Assembly: GCA_037388705.1 (NCBI GenBank)
Contig: JARRJY010000056.1
Coordinates: 1-26,709 of the forward strand
Length of the DNA: 26,709 nt
Origin: JARRJY01 sp037388705
GTDB lineage: Bacteria; Pseudomonadota; Gammaproteobacteria; UBA6429; Thiohalophilaceae
Reading direction: 5' to 3'
Positions 6,794-15,794 of this stretch are shown here, one piece after another (within the stretch, counting starts at the first letter, position 1; every line of letters starts with the position of its first letter). The notes beneath the pieces were generated by a model. The model was given only the letters and a program-made list of their open reading frames with translations. It was not told where the DNA came from and searched no databases. The translations under genes were made by a program, and so were the position numbers.

Positions 6794-7943
6794 AATAACG
6801 CCGGGAACGACCGATCATTTCCAGGATCAACACGAGTTGGCGGCTGAATATTTCACGTAAACGTTTCAGCCAACTGCGTTGTCGCCACGCTGTTAATGTA
6901 ATTTCATGACTTTGTGAGAAGTCGTCATCAAAAAAATGTTTAACAACCCTGCAAAATTCCGCGTTCTCAATTTCCTGGTTAGCATCAAGATTCCAGCGTT
7001 CATTCCACCTGTCAAGGTTACTGGAGCCTATTGTTGTCCACTGATCACAATAGATGATCTTGGCATGAATAAAACGTACCTGGTATTCAAAGATCCGCAC
7101 ACCATGTTTAAGCAGTTTGTCATAGTAATTGTGGAACGCGTGGGTTACCCAGGGATGATCACTATTGTCACTGGGTAATAACAGGCGCGTGTCAACACCT
7201 CTTTTTGCAGCGCGTATCAGGGTACGACGCAGTTTTCGAGAAATGACAAAGTAAGGGGTAGCCAGCCATACGTGTTGGTTGCTACGTTGTATGTGATTAA
7301 TAACCGAACGAGAAATTCCGTGATGCATAGGGGGCTGGGTGACAACAAGCCGACCAGACATTTCACCAGCACTCTTTGCCGAAGGAGAGTTGGTGACCTG
7401 TTGAGGGATGTCGTTATATTGTTGCCAGATACTGATAAAAGATGCCAGCCAGTCATTTAATACCGGGCCTGATACTTCAATCATAATATCGTGCCATGGG
7501 TTCGTGTTGTTTTCGTTATCAAAATCATCAGTAAATCCTGCGCCACCTGTCATGCCAAACAGGTTGTCAATAATCACCAGCTTGCGGTGATCGCGTTTCA
7601 AGTTGCTACGCCAGCGGCGATATCGAATTGGATTGTAAAAAACCAGCTGAATATTTTTTTGTTGCAATAATTGCCTGTCATGTTCATTAAGACCTGTGGC
7701 CCCGAAGTCGTCAAACAATAATAAAACTGCAACCTCACGATTGGCTGCACCAAGCAGGGCTTTAATCAACTTGCTGGTGTGGTGCCCGGATTCAACGAGG
7801 TATTGTTCAATAACAATAAAATTTTTAGCCTGTTTAATACTCTCCAGTAAGCGGGGATAGTATTGAGCGCTGTCAACATGAAGTCTGAAAGTGTTGTGCT
7901 TACGCAAGGGGTAGAGGAATTTTCTCTTTTTTGTTTTTCCCAC
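6792..7943 (-). CDS. Phospholipase D family protein, cardiolipin-synthase-like (ClsB type)
   Basis: 383 residues with two HKD motifs: H119-x-K121-x4-D126 followed by G-G-A-G, and H293-A-K295-I-I-Y-C-D300 followed by I-G-S-S-N. This is the arrangement of soluble or peripheral cardiolipin synthases of the ClsB/ClsC kind, which lack the N-terminal membrane helices of ClsA. The likely role is phosphatidyl transfer to make cardiolipin at the inner membrane; another phosphatidyltransferase or a phospholipase is possible. The N-terminus is very basic (K-T-K-K-R-K). It starts with GTG (no nearby ATG), 14 bases after the rnd stop, so the two genes form one transcription unit. Confidence 0.88.
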   Translation of the reverse strand: MGKTKKRKFLYPLRKHNTFRLHVDSAQYYPRLLESIKQAKNFIVIEQYLVESGHHTSKLIKALLGAANREVAVLLLFDDFGATGLNEHDRQLLQQKNIQLVFYNPIRYRRWRSNLKRDHRKLVIIDNLFGMTGGAGFTDDFDNENNTNPWHDIMIEVSGPVLNDWLASFISIWQQYNDIPQQVTNSPSAKSAGEMSGRLVVTQPPMHHGISRSVINHIQRSNQHVWLATPYFVISRKLRRTLIRAAKRGVDTRLLLPSDNSDHPWVTHAFHNYYDKLLKHGVRIFEYQVRFIHAKIIYCDQWTTIGSSNLDRWNERWNLDANQEIENAEFCRVVKHFFDDDFSQSHEITLTAWRQRSWLKRLREIFSRQLVLILEMIGRSRRY

Positions 7944-7957
7944 AAATGTACCCAGTG

Positions 7958-9127
7958 TCAGTCGTTATCAACGGGCAAAGCGTCGATTTTGTTATTCTTT
8001 ATTGTTAACGAATATTCACCTTGCAGCAAACTAAGTAATGGCTGACCAACCAGCTGCTTGCGCCAGCCTTGTAAAATACTAATATTATGATCACCGGTGA
8101 TCAGTTTTTCCATGTCCTTGCGATTAGATAAAATGCCGGGACTGATATTATTTTGCAGTGCCAGTTGTTTCAGGTAAGCCATACATAAGTCAATCAATGC
8201 CTCTTGTTGGGGAGTTGAACGCTTCCAGGCAGGTAGTTTTGGCCATTGTTCTTCAGGAATTTGTTTTGCATCTAAAATGGTTTTAATAATTGTTTCACCA
8301 AACTTCTCAACAGTGCCTGGTTTCATGCCGCGTATTTTTTCAAGTTGCTTCATGTCTTGTGGTATTTGCTGGGCAAGGTTAATTAAGACATCATCAGCAA
8401 GTATCCAGCGGCGTGGCCTGTCATGCTTTATCGCGGTTTTTTCACGCCATGCAGCAAGTGCCTGAAGGATTACCAGCTGGCGGGGTTTCAGGCGTGTATG
8501 ACCACTGACACGTCGCCATGTCTTGTCAGGATCTATGTCGTATAAAGCGGTATCGACAAGTTCGTTGAAATCAGCAGATAGCCAGTCAACCCGGTTCTGT
8601 GCTGTCAGCTTCTCAACCATAACAGGGTATATCTGCGATAAATATCTTACGTCATTAGCTGCATAATGAATTTGTTTGTCATTAAGTGGGCGCTGCGCCC
8701 AGTCAGTTCTTGCCTGATCCTTGTCAAGCTGTACACCCAGCATTTTCTGAATCAGGTTGGCATAACCAATCTGGTCATTAAAACCAAGTAACGTTGCTGC
8801 AATCTGGGTATCAAATATCGGTTGTGGCAGACGCTTTCTTAATTGATAGAAAATTTCCAGGTCTTGTCGGGCAGCATGCAATACTTTTGTTTTGCCGGTG
8901 TCATAAAGTAAATCCAGTAAAGGTTCCAGGTTTGTTATAGCTAATGGATCGATACAGGCAAGATGTTCACCGGCAGCAATTTGAACCAGGCAGAGTTTGG
9001 GGTAATAGGATTTCTCACGTATAAATTCAGTATCCAGCGCAAGTACAGTCTCATTGCTAATGAGCTTGCAGAACTCGACAAGAGAATTGTTATCATCAAT
9101 AAAAAATATATCGTCAGTTTTTTTCAT
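7958..9127 (-). CDS. rnd: Ribonuclease D
   Basis: 3'-5' exoribonuclease that trims tRNA and other small RNA precursors. The 389-residue protein has the DEDDy exonuclease domain first: D32-T-E34 (motif I), a central Asp in A-A-R-Q-D-L-E-I-F, and H-Y-A-A-N-D-V-R-Y-L with the Tyr and Asp of motif III. An HRDC nucleic-acid-binding domain follows (L-x-x-L-x-x-W-R-E-x-x-A with D-R-P-R-R-W-I-L-A-D-D), then a weaker second HRDC-like part. The frame is open from a TTG at 9130, but the ATG at 9127 is the better start. It is cotranscribed with the cardiolipin-synthase-like gene. Confidence 0.95.
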   Translation of the reverse strand: MKKTDDIFFIDDNNSLVEFCKLISNETVLALDTEFIREKSYYPKLCLVQIAAGEHLACIDPLAITNLEPLLDLLYDTGKTKVLHAARQDLEIFYQLRKRLPQPIFDTQIAATLLGFNDQIGYANLIQKMLGVQLDKDQARTDWAQRPLNDKQIHYAANDVRYLSQIYPVMVEKLTAQNRVDWLSADFNELVDTALYDIDPDKTWRRVSGHTRLKPRQLVILQALAAWREKTAIKHDRPRRWILADDVLINLAQQIPQDMKQLEKIRGMKPGTVEKFGETIIKTILDAKQIPEEQWPKLPAWKRSTPQQEALIDLCMAYLKQLALQNNISPGILSNRKDMEKLITGDHNISILQGWRKQLVGQPLLSLLQGEYSLTIKNNKIDALPVDND

Positions 9128-9226
9128 CAAAATCAGGTCTATGGTATCTCAAAAAGTTATATTTTGGCTCTTTTTATCCGGGCCGACAAAGGTTAAGATT
9201 GATTATTCCATTATAATAACTGTTTC

Positions 9227-9760
9227 ATGCGTAGCACACTACTTATACAATTCATTTTGCCGTTCTGGAAAATATGCACACTGACTAAGGGGCCGCAGGT
9301 CCTGCCGGTTTCAGGTTTATTGTTGATCCTGATTTTCACCTTTAACTTAATTATGGATGTCATTAATCTTTCCGTCGTGGTGGATGCGGACTGGAAAGAT
9401 ATTGTAATGTTATCGGCCAGTTATTCTCTTGTGTTGATTATCTCCTTATCCGCAATCATGTGGGTAATGAAATATCAACAGCGTCTTCTACAGACTTTAA
9501 CAGCGTTATTTGGTAGTGGTTTCATTATTAGTCTGTTTGCACTGCCTTTCCTGATTATGGTTGGGAATTACCAGGATGTGCCGAATATTTTTAGTATTTT
9601 TATCCTTGCCATAAATATATGGAGCCTGGCGGTTACAGCAAATATATTTCGCCATGCCCTTTCCGTTTCAATATTATTGGCATGGGTGCTGGCTTTCGGG
9701 TATTTTCTTTTAGGTTTCAAGATGTCTGCTTTTTTTATTCCACAAGGAATCAGCCAGTAG
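9227..9760 (+). CDS. Hypothetical multi-spanning inner-membrane protein
   Basis: 177 residues with about five hydrophobic segments (about 29-46, 60-81, 92-112, 121-141 and 147-168), and a basic N-terminus before the first. The family was not recognised with confidence; a Yip1-like or small permease-like fold is only a guess. It is the first gene of a run with mpl (19 bases on) and ubiX. The ATG at 9227 has no Shine-Dalgarno. A TATAAT hexamer at 9212-9217 would put the transcript start almost on the ATG, so a leaderless message is possible; no matching -35 is visible. Confidence 0.75.
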   Translation: MRSTLLIQFILPFWKICTLTKGPQVLPVSGLLLILIFTFNLIMDVINLSVVVDADWKDIVMLSASYSLVLIISLSAIMWVMKYQQRLLQTLTALFGSGFIISLFALPFLIMVGNYQDVPNIFSIFILAINIWSLAVTANIFRHALSVSILLAWVLAFGYFLLGFKMSAFFIPQGISQ

Positions 9761-9779
9761 TTTCAGGAATCAGGTAACA

Positions 9780-11135
9780 ATGCATATTCATATTCTGGGA
9801 ATTTGTGGAACATTTATGGGCGGTATTGCTTTGCTGGCAAGAGCCATGGGACATACTGTTACTGGTTCTGATGCAAATGTGTATCCCCCGATGAGTACAC
9901 AGCTTCAGGAACAAGGTATTACTTTAATGGAAGGCTACGAGCCTTCGCATCTACAATCCAATCCTGACTGTGTCGTAATTGGTAATGCCTTATCAAGAGG
10001 AAATCCTGCGGTTGAATATGTTCTGAACAATAATCTTCCCTATACTTCGGGGGCGCAGTGGTTAAGTGAACATATCCTGCAAGATCGCTGGGTACTTGCC
10101 GTTGCAGGTACTCATGGCAAAACGACAACATCAAGTATTCTTGCCTGGATACTGGAAGCTAATAACCTTTCCCCGGGTTTTCTGATTGGAGGAATACCGG
10201 CTAATTTTAATTTGTCTGCACGTGCCGGCGAGACCCCTTTTTTCGTGGTGGAAGCCGATGAATATGATACGGCTTTTTTTGACAAGCGTTCCAAGTTTGT
10301 TCATTACCATCCGCGTACCCTGATACTCAATAATCTTGAATATGATCATGCGGATATATTTCCTGATCTTGCGGCAATCCAAACCCAGTTTCATCACTTG
10401 ATACGAACCGTACCGGGTAATGGCCTGATAATTTCTGCAGACGCGGATCAAAATCTTGATGAAGTGCTGAAACAAGGTTGCTGGACACCAACGGAATTAT
10501 TCGATGTAAGTAGTAAGCAGGGCTGGTCTGTTGAAAACGCCAGCGATGATGGTAGTGAATTTGACGTGTACTGGCAGGATAACAAGGAAGGGCACGTCAA
10601 ATGGGATTTAGTAGGTGTTCATAACATGAATAATGCGCTGGCCGCTATTGCAGCAGCACGCCATGTGGGGGTGCCGCCTGAACTGGCCTGTGAGTGCCTG
10701 GGAAACTTTCAGGGTATTCGCCGCCGTATGGAATTACGCGGTGAGGTCAACCATATTCGTGTTTATGATGATTTTGCACATCACCCTACCGCTATTGCGA
10801 CAACACTGGACGGATTACGTAAGCAGGTCGGTGATGCACCAATACTTGCCGTACTCGAGCCACGTTCCAATACCATGCGCATGGGCATCCACGCTGAACA
10901 GCTAGCACCGTCCCTGTCACAGGCTGATGAAGTCTTTATTTCATCAAAGGACCTGGACTGGGATATCAATATCGTTGTTAATGCGCTAAAGGGTAAAGCC
11001 CAGGTCTTTAATAATACCCAGTCTATTATTGATGCAGTTATCAGTAAGGCTCAACCAGGCTCATCTATACTAGTGATGAGTAATGGTGGGTTTGATAATA
11101 TTCACCAGCGTTTACTGGATTCACTGGCTAGCTAA
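9780..11135 (+). CDS. mpl: UDP-N-acetylmuramate:L-alanyl-gamma-D-glutamyl-meso-diaminopimelate ligase Mpl
   Basis: Recycles cell-wall tripeptide by joining it to UDP-MurNAc, using ATP, in the cytoplasm. The 451-residue protein opens with the Mpl version of the Mur-ligase nucleotide fold (H-I-L-G-I-C-G-T-F-M-G-G), then the ATP loop G-T-H-G-K-T-T-T (110-117), E-A-D-E-Y-D-T-A-F-F-D-K-R-S-K, L-N-N-L-E-Y-D-H-A-D-I-F, G-V-H-N-M-N-N-A-L-A-A-I and D-D-F-A-H-H-P-T-A-I. These blocks separate Mpl from MurC. An AGG-based ribosome binding site lies about 7 bases upstream. ubiX follows after 5 bases. Confidence 0.97.
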   Translation: MHIHILGICGTFMGGIALLARAMGHTVTGSDANVYPPMSTQLQEQGITLMEGYEPSHLQSNPDCVVIGNALSRGNPAVEYVLNNNLPYTSGAQWLSEHILQDRWVLAVAGTHGKTTTSSILAWILEANNLSPGFLIGGIPANFNLSARAGETPFFVVEADEYDTAFFDKRSKFVHYHPRTLILNNLEYDHADIFPDLAAIQTQFHHLIRTVPGNGLIISADADQNLDEVLKQGCWTPTELFDVSSKQGWSVENASDDGSEFDVYWQDNKEGHVKWDLVGVHNMNNALAAIAAARHVGVPPELACECLGNFQGIRRRMELRGEVNHIRVYDDFAHHPTAIATTLDGLRKQVGDAPILAVLEPRSNTMRMGIHAEQLAPSLSQADEVFISSKDLDWDINIVVNALKGKAQVFNNTQSIIDAVISKAQPGSSILVMSNGGFDNIHQRLLDSLAS

Positions 11136-11140
11136 TATCA

Positions 11141-11773
11141 ATGTCGACAGCACAAACAACTACAAATACCCCGGTTATACTGGCAATGACAGGCGCCTCA
11201 GGTGCTGACTATGGCTTAAGATTGATGCAATGCCTGTTACAAGCAGAACGCCCTGTGTATTTAATTTTATCAAAAGCCGCACAACTGGTACTGGCTACCG
11301 AAACCGATCTCGATATACCTGGGAGACCTGCCGAGATCGAGAAGTTTTTTACTGAGTACTATGGCGCCAGGCAGGGCTTGTTGACTGTTTACGGGCGTGA
11401 ACAATGGACTTCACCTGTAGCCAGTGGTTCACATACCGCGCAAAGCATGGTGGTCTGTCCCTGCACGACCGGGACCATGTCATCTATCGCCTGCGGTATC
11501 AGTGATAACCTGATAGACAGGGCAGCAGATGTGATGCTTAAAGAACGTCGGCAATTAATTCTTGTAGTGCGTGAAACGCCGTTGTCATCAATTCACCTGG
11601 AAAACATGCTACGCCTGAGCCAGGCTGGCGCAACAGTAATGCCGGCAAACCCTGGTTTTTATCATAAACCTGACTCAATCTCTGAAATTATTGATTTCAT
11701 GGTTGCCAGAATCCTGGATCATGTTGGGGTTGACCATCAGCTTTTGCCTCGTTGGGGAATAGATGAAGATTGA
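11141..11773 (+). CDS. ubiX: Flavin prenyltransferase UbiX
   Basis: Makes prenylated FMN, the cofactor of UbiD decarboxylase in ubiquinone synthesis. 210 residues with the flavoprotein start I-L-A-M-T-G-A-S-G-A-D-Y-G-L-R-L, then A-S-G-S-H in the middle, the C-P-C-T-T-G-T-M-S-S-I-A-C-G-I-S-D-N-L-I-D-R-A-A-D-V block, and R-E-T-P-L-S-S-I-H-L-E-N-M with A-G-A-T-V-M-P-A-N-P-G-F-Y. The gap to mpl is 5 bases, so the two are cotranscribed. ubiD is not in the window. Confidence 0.97.
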   Translation: MSTAQTTTNTPVILAMTGASGADYGLRLMQCLLQAERPVYLILSKAAQLVLATETDLDIPGRPAEIEKFFTEYYGARQGLLTVYGREQWTSPVASGSHTAQSMVVCPCTTGTMSSIACGISDNLIDRAADVMLKERRQLILVVRETPLSSIHLENMLRLSQAGATVMPANPGFYHKPDSISEIIDFMVARILDHVGVDHQLLPRWGIDED

Positions 11774-11844
11774 AGGCTGCCAACTAATAATATCTGTTCT
11801 ATAGTTCAAGGGATGAACGAAGAAGTTGTAAGGAAAGTCACCGA

Positions 11845-12426
11845 ATGCCAATAACCGTTCCCTTATTTCCCCTGCATACTGTGTTATTTCCCGACGGTGT
11901 GTTGCCCTTAAGAATTTTTGAGCCTCGCTACCTGGATATGGTAAGTGACTGCCTGAGACATGATACGGGTATCGGGGTTGTATTAATCAAGGAAGGAACA
12001 GAAACAGGTAAAGCAGCGGACAGTTATGACACAGGTACTTTATCCGGTATTTCCTATTGGCATAAACGTGCAGATGGTATCCTGGGGGTAACCTTAAAAG
12101 GCAAGCAGCGTTTTAGAATTCTATCCAGGACCGTTCAAAAAAACCAGCTGGTGATGGCTGAAGTTGAAATGTTGCCAGAAATTAAAACATCGGAGTTGCC
12201 GGCTGGCTATGAGCACCTGGTATTGTTGCTACAACAAATCATTAGTCAGCTCGAACCCCCATTTACTACCATGGATACCAGGTATGATTGCGCCGAATGG
12301 GTTGGTGCAAGGTTGGTTGAATTATTGCCGTTACAACTCAAAGATAAACAGGCATTATTAAAAATGGATGACTGTTTACAACGTTTTGAGAGGATTGAAG
12401 ATTTGTTAAGCAAAATGGATTTCTAG
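11845..12426 (+). CDS. LON substrate-binding-domain protein (no protease domain)
   Basis: 193 residues matching the N-terminal domain of Lon: P-L-F-P-L-H-T-V-L-F-P-D-G-V-L-P-L-R-I-F-E near the start, R-Y-L-D-M-V, G-I-G-V-V-L-I-K-E-G, and G-x-x-R-F-R-I-L in the strand-rich part, followed by a helical C-terminus. There is no ATPase or Ser-Lys protease domain, so it is a stand-alone LON domain protein, a common proteobacterial family of poorly known function, presumably binding unfolded protein. The start has an AAGGAAAG ribosome binding site about 8 bases before it. It lies 71 bases after ubiX and may share its transcript. Its stop interlocks with that of the convergent gene. Confidence 0.88.
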   Translation: MPITVPLFPLHTVLFPDGVLPLRIFEPRYLDMVSDCLRHDTGIGVVLIKEGTETGKAADSYDTGTLSGISYWHKRADGILGVTLKGKQRFRILSRTVQKNQLVMAEVEMLPEIKTSELPAGYEHLVLLLQQIISQLEPPFTTMDTRYDCAEWVGARLVELLPLQLKDKQALLKMDDCLQRFERIEDLLSKMDF

Positions 12427-14429
12427 CCCGGCTGGCTTAACAGTACAACTTTACCATTCCAGTTACTTGTTTCTTCTACTGTACGGTTTTTTACCACGAA
12501 GGGTTGGCTTTTGACTTCAGTCATGAAAATATCAAGTGGTATATTAAATTCATTGTCAGTATGAAGATAACGAAGCAGGAAAAGATCTTTTACTTCAAGA
12601 TATGACACGTTACCAACCCACAGGGCTACCTTGCGGTTATTGCTTTGAATTAATGTGTCGGATGACCAGAGTCTTATTACCATGACTCTGTTCTTATCTG
12701 GAAATACTTTATATGCCCGTATGTTATCGTATCGTCCACTATGTACCTGTGAAAGGACAGGTAATTGTTCAATAGTTGCAAGCGGGTTAAACCACTGAAA
12801 ATAAGCTGCTGCACCTGGGTCAGAAAACTGCCAGTTATTTTCTTTTAAATATCGTTTTATATATTCAATATCAGCAGCCCATTGCAGGGTGAATGGGTGG
12901 CGGTTTTTATTCCGCAAATCATTTCGCTTTTTGTCCAGTGTTTGCCATCCTGTGTCAAGCCATGCACTTTGTGACATAACGTAGTACTGCGGAAATTCAT
13001 TTTCAGGATGTTGCGGGGAAAAATTATAAGGAAAGCTTGCTATAAGAAAAATGACAAACATAGCAAGTAAGCGCAAGCTATTTATCTTGATTATATCTTT
13101 TTTATGATGTTGCCGATAGGCGATAGCTAACAGGCTGAGCCAGGCAAGTCCCAGCGCAAAACCGGCAAGAACATCAGTTAACCAGTGAGTATGAAAATAT
13201 AACCGTGTAAAACCAATTGTTCCTACCAACCAGGCAATAATTATATATATGGACAAGCGTAAAGATTCTGAAAAATCCCTGGCAAACAGGATCGCAATGA
13301 AACCATACACGCTGATGGCCAGGGCAGTATGACCACTGGGAAGATTAAAACTTTCATAAACTGAGACTACAGGTGGGTTAGGCAGTGATAATGACCATTT
13401 TAAGATAACTATTATTGCCAGGGGCACCAGGTAAGCAGCCATGACATAGGCAATGGCTACCCATTGTTTATATATAGCTAGCCAGATAGAAATCCCAATA
13501 ACAATAATAAAAAGGAACTCTCTTTCGCCAAGGTTTGATAACCATTGTAATAGCCAGTCAAAAGGTGGAGATTGAATATTTTCGACAAGGTTGAAAACCA
13601 GCAGGTTCAGGTTTTGTACCGGACCGGTATGCATGGCATAGGCAACAAGGATGGCAGAAATAAAACTGCAGCCCAGTAGTAGTATTGTCAGTATGGATAA
13701 ACCCCGTATTTCTTTCTGACCAGGATCAATAAGTGAGCCAGTAATGTTTGCCAGGAACGGGTGTTTAGTATTCCAGTTCATAATACTGTAAAGGTAATGA
13801 TCGGTTCGTGGAGTAACTTTTCTGTACAGGAAAATAAACAGTTGATAACTAAACCAGAGAAAAACAATAAACAATATTAGCAACAGGGCAAAACGACCGG
13901 CTAGTTGTGAAGCCATTTCAAAAGAGGCACCTAGTAATATGCCAGGCAAAAGATATAAAGGGGCCCAAAGCAATGCCGAAACAATGTTTATTGCAAGAAA
14001 TACGTGAATCGGCATGTTCATCATTCCGGCAATGGCCGGGATGATAGGGCGAATGGGGCCAATAAAACGGCCTAATAAAACACTTTTACCACCATGTTTA
14101 TTAAAGAATGTTTCTCCCTTGCTGAAAAGATCAGGGTAACGTTTTAAAGGCCAGATAGCTTTTAACTGTTGCTGGTAATAACTCCCCAGCCAGAAACTCA
14201 GGCCATCACCGGTTATAGCACCTAATACTGCCGCGGTAAAAACTGGAAAGAATTCAAGGTAACCAGAGGCAATAAGTGCACCAAAGATCACCATTAATAT
14301 GGCACCGGGGATAATCAAGCCGACGACGGCGAGGGACTCGGACAGGGCAGTAATAAAAACAATGCTGATGGTAATAGCACTGTGTGCCTGGAACCATTCA
14401 AAAACTGTACGAAATGTATCCAGTGTCAT
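12423..14429 (-). CDS. DedA-PAP2 fusion membrane protein with LssY-like C-terminus
   Basis: 668 residues in three parts. Residues 1-200 are a DedA/VTT-type domain (E-S-L-A-V-V-G-L-I-I-P-G near 31-42, G-R-F-I-G-P-I-R-P near 120-128), a family linked to lipid flipping and membrane homeostasis. Residues about 240-440 are a PAP2 phosphatase with P-S-G-H (364-367) and R409-x5-H415-x3-D419. Its first motif K344-x6-N351-P has Asn where Arg is usual. Residues about 470-668 are a soluble domain resembling the LssY C-terminus. The expected role is dephosphorylation of a lipid phosphate such as phosphatidic acid or undecaprenyl pyrophosphate; the Arg change may alter activity. No clear Shine-Dalgarno was found. 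Confidence 0.88.
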   Translation of the reverse strand: MTLDTFRTVFEWFQAHSAITISIVFITALSESLAVVGLIIPGAILMVIFGALIASGYLEFFPVFTAAVLGAITGDGLSFWLGSYYQQQLKAIWPLKRYPDLFSKGETFFNKHGGKSVLLGRFIGPIRPIIPAIAGMMNMPIHVFLAINIVSALLWAPLYLLPGILLGASFEMASQLAGRFALLLILFIVFLWFSYQLFIFLYRKVTPRTDHYLYSIMNWNTKHPFLANITGSLIDPGQKEIRGLSILTILLLGCSFISAILVAYAMHTGPVQNLNLLVFNLVENIQSPPFDWLLQWLSNLGEREFLFIIVIGISIWLAIYKQWVAIAYVMAAYLVPLAIIVILKWSLSLPNPPVVSVYESFNLPSGHTALAISVYGFIAILFARDFSESLRLSIYIIIAWLVGTIGFTRLYFHTHWLTDVLAGFALGLAWLSLLAIAYRQHHKKDIIKINSLRLLAMFVIFLIASFPYNFSPQHPENEFPQYYVMSQSAWLDTGWQTLDKKRNDLRNKNRHPFTLQWAADIEYIKRYLKENNWQFSDPGAAAYFQWFNPLATIEQLPVLSQVHSGRYDNIRAYKVFPDKNRVMVIRLWSSDTLIQSNNRKVALWVGNVSYLEVKDLFLLRYLHTDNEFNIPLDIFMTEVKSQPFVVKNRTVEETSNWNGKVVLLSQPG

Positions 14430-14519
14430 ATTTATTGTTATGCGAAGTGATTATTAATTGTTGTATTACAACATAATAAAAATGCATGTTAAATAATGGA
14501 ACTGTCGCAATTTTACCTG

Positions 14520-14564
14520 AAAATACATAGTAACCTGTATTTTTTTAAAAACAGGAACATGTTC
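14520..14564 (+). promoter_or_regulatory. Mutually exclusive hairpins plus 10-bp palindrome upstream of the PLP decarboxylase
   Basis: AAAATACA (14520-14527) pairs perfectly with TGTATTTT (14536-14543), followed by a T-run, so it looks like an intrinsic terminator. The same right arm can instead pair downstream, since CCTG at 14534-14537 matches CAGG at 14552-14555 with T-run/A-run pairing between. A perfect GAACATGTTC palindrome follows at 14555-14564. It lies 67 bases before the decarboxylase start. An attenuator or an operator is possible; all arms are AT-rich and may be chance. Confidence 0.35.
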
Positions 14565-14630
14565 ACATCATGAAATAAAGCAACATTGAATAATCCTTGT
14601 AAATACTGATAATTTGTAGTGAGCATAAGG

Positions 14631-15791
14631 ATGTCGGGAAAAGAACACTCAACCTCCACAGAAATTTCATCCGTTTTATCTGTCCAGCAACTGGAAGCCT
14701 TATTCTCGGAACTACGTAATAAAAGCTTTGGTATGCCGTTAAACCAGAACAGGATTGATCTCTCAGAATTGGGGTTGTCAGGACTGGCGCTGCATTCAAT
14801 AAATAATCTTGGTGACCCCTACCAGGAAGGTTACTATCAAATTGAATCAAAAGCCTATGAGCGTGAAGTCATCAATTACATAGCTTCACTCTATGAACTC
14901 TATGATGAACCATGGGGCTATATCGCCAATGGTATTGGGGATGCNNNNNNNCGTAATAACCTCCATGATGGAGCTATTAAACCCATATTGTTTTTTTCAA
15001 AGGCAGCTCATTATTCAATATCCAAGGCTGCGAGAATCCTTAATCTGCAGTTTCGCATTATTGACATCGATGAATCAGGGGAGATGAACTATTTTGACCT
15101 GGAACATGCGTTGAACCAGTATCAATACCGGCCCATCATATTCGTATTGAATATGGGAACCGCCTTCAGTGGAGCAACTGATAACCTGCAAGAGGTAAAT
15201 ACATTATTACAAAAATATAATGTTAGTGATTTTTTTATCCATTGCGATGCAACTCTCTCCGGCATGATACAGCCTTTTGTTAAAAATCCTTTGATGACAA
15301 GTTTTGAACAAGGTATGGATAGTATCGTCATAGCCGGGGACAAGTTTCTTGGGTCACCCATACCGGCGGCCATGGTCGTTACACGCAGGCAAAATACGTT
15401 GCACATTCAAAATGATATTGAGGTCACCGGTTCTACTGATATCACGATAAGTGGTTCCAGGTATGGCCTGGCAGCGTTAGTGATCTGGTACATACTCCAG
15501 GAGAAAAAAGATAAACTTGAGGGAGAGGTAAGAGAGAGCCTGGAAAAAGCACAATATTTAAAGCAGTTGTTACAGGAACAAGATTACCCCTGTTTTATTA
15601 ATGAAAACTCGATTACAGTCGTATTTAAAAAGCCGTTATCCAGTCAATTCATCAAACGTTATCAACTAGCCACTAATGATGATTGGGCGCATCTTGTTGC
15701 CTTGCCACATGTAACGTATGAACAGCTGTCAATATTTGCAGGTGATTTAATTGAATCAGAACGCAACAGCCGGGGAACATCAACCAGCTGA
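14631..15791 (+). CDS. PLP-dependent group II decarboxylase, histidine-decarboxylase-like
   Basis: About 386 residues, the length of bacterial PLP histidine decarboxylases. It follows that family from N- to C-terminus: S-I-N-N-L-G-D-P-Y, W-G-Y-I-A-N-G, A-H-Y-S-I-S-K, I-H-C-D-A-T-L-S-G-M, a PLP-lysine segment G-D-K-F-L-G-S-P-I-P, S-G-S-R, N-S-I-T-V-V-F and L-A-T-N-D-D-W-A-H-L. Several active-site positions differ from what I recall for the family: Asp before the PLP-lysine where His is usual, and N-G-I-G-D instead of N-G-G-T-E-G-N in the phosphate loop, partly hidden by seven unread bases. The substrate is therefore uncertain. The frame is open from a GTG at 14619; the ATG at 14631 with GTGAG 7 bases upstream is preferred. 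Confidence 0.85.
   Translation: MSGKEHSTSTEISSVLSVQQLEALFSELRNKSFGMPLNQNRIDLSELGLSGLALHSINNLGDPYQEGYYQIESKAYEREVINYIASLYELYDEPWGYIANGIGDXXXRNNLHDGAIKPILFFSKAAHYSISKAARILNLQFRIIDIDESGEMNYFDLEHALNQYQYRPIIFVLNMGTAFSGATDNLQEVNTLLQKYNVSDFFIHCDATLSGMIQPFVKNPLMTSFEQGMDSIVIAGDKFLGSPIPAAMVVTRRQNTLHIQNDIEVTGSTDITISGSRYGLAALVIWYILQEKKDKLEGEVRESLEKAQYLKQLLQEQDYPCFINENSITVVFKKPLSSQFIKRYQLATNDDWAHLVALPHVTYEQLSIFAGDLIESERNSRGTSTS
14945..14951. other. Unresolved bases (7 N)
   Basis: Seven Ns inside the decarboxylase gene, right in the phosphate-binding loop. The reading frame is continuous across the run if it is really 7 bases, but the true length is unknown, so the reading of this loop is unreliable. Confidence 0.99.
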
Positions 15792-15794
15792 TAG

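Noticed and set aside
9189..9226. Full sigma70 promoter for the membrane protein at 9227
   Set aside because: TATAAT at 9212-9217 is perfect, but no -35 is found at 15-19 bases, so it is mentioned only in the gene entry.
14535..14554. LexA (SOS) box upstream of the decarboxylase
   Set aside because: CTGT and ACAG are present, but the spacer is 12 bases, not the 8 of gammaproteobacterial LexA sites.
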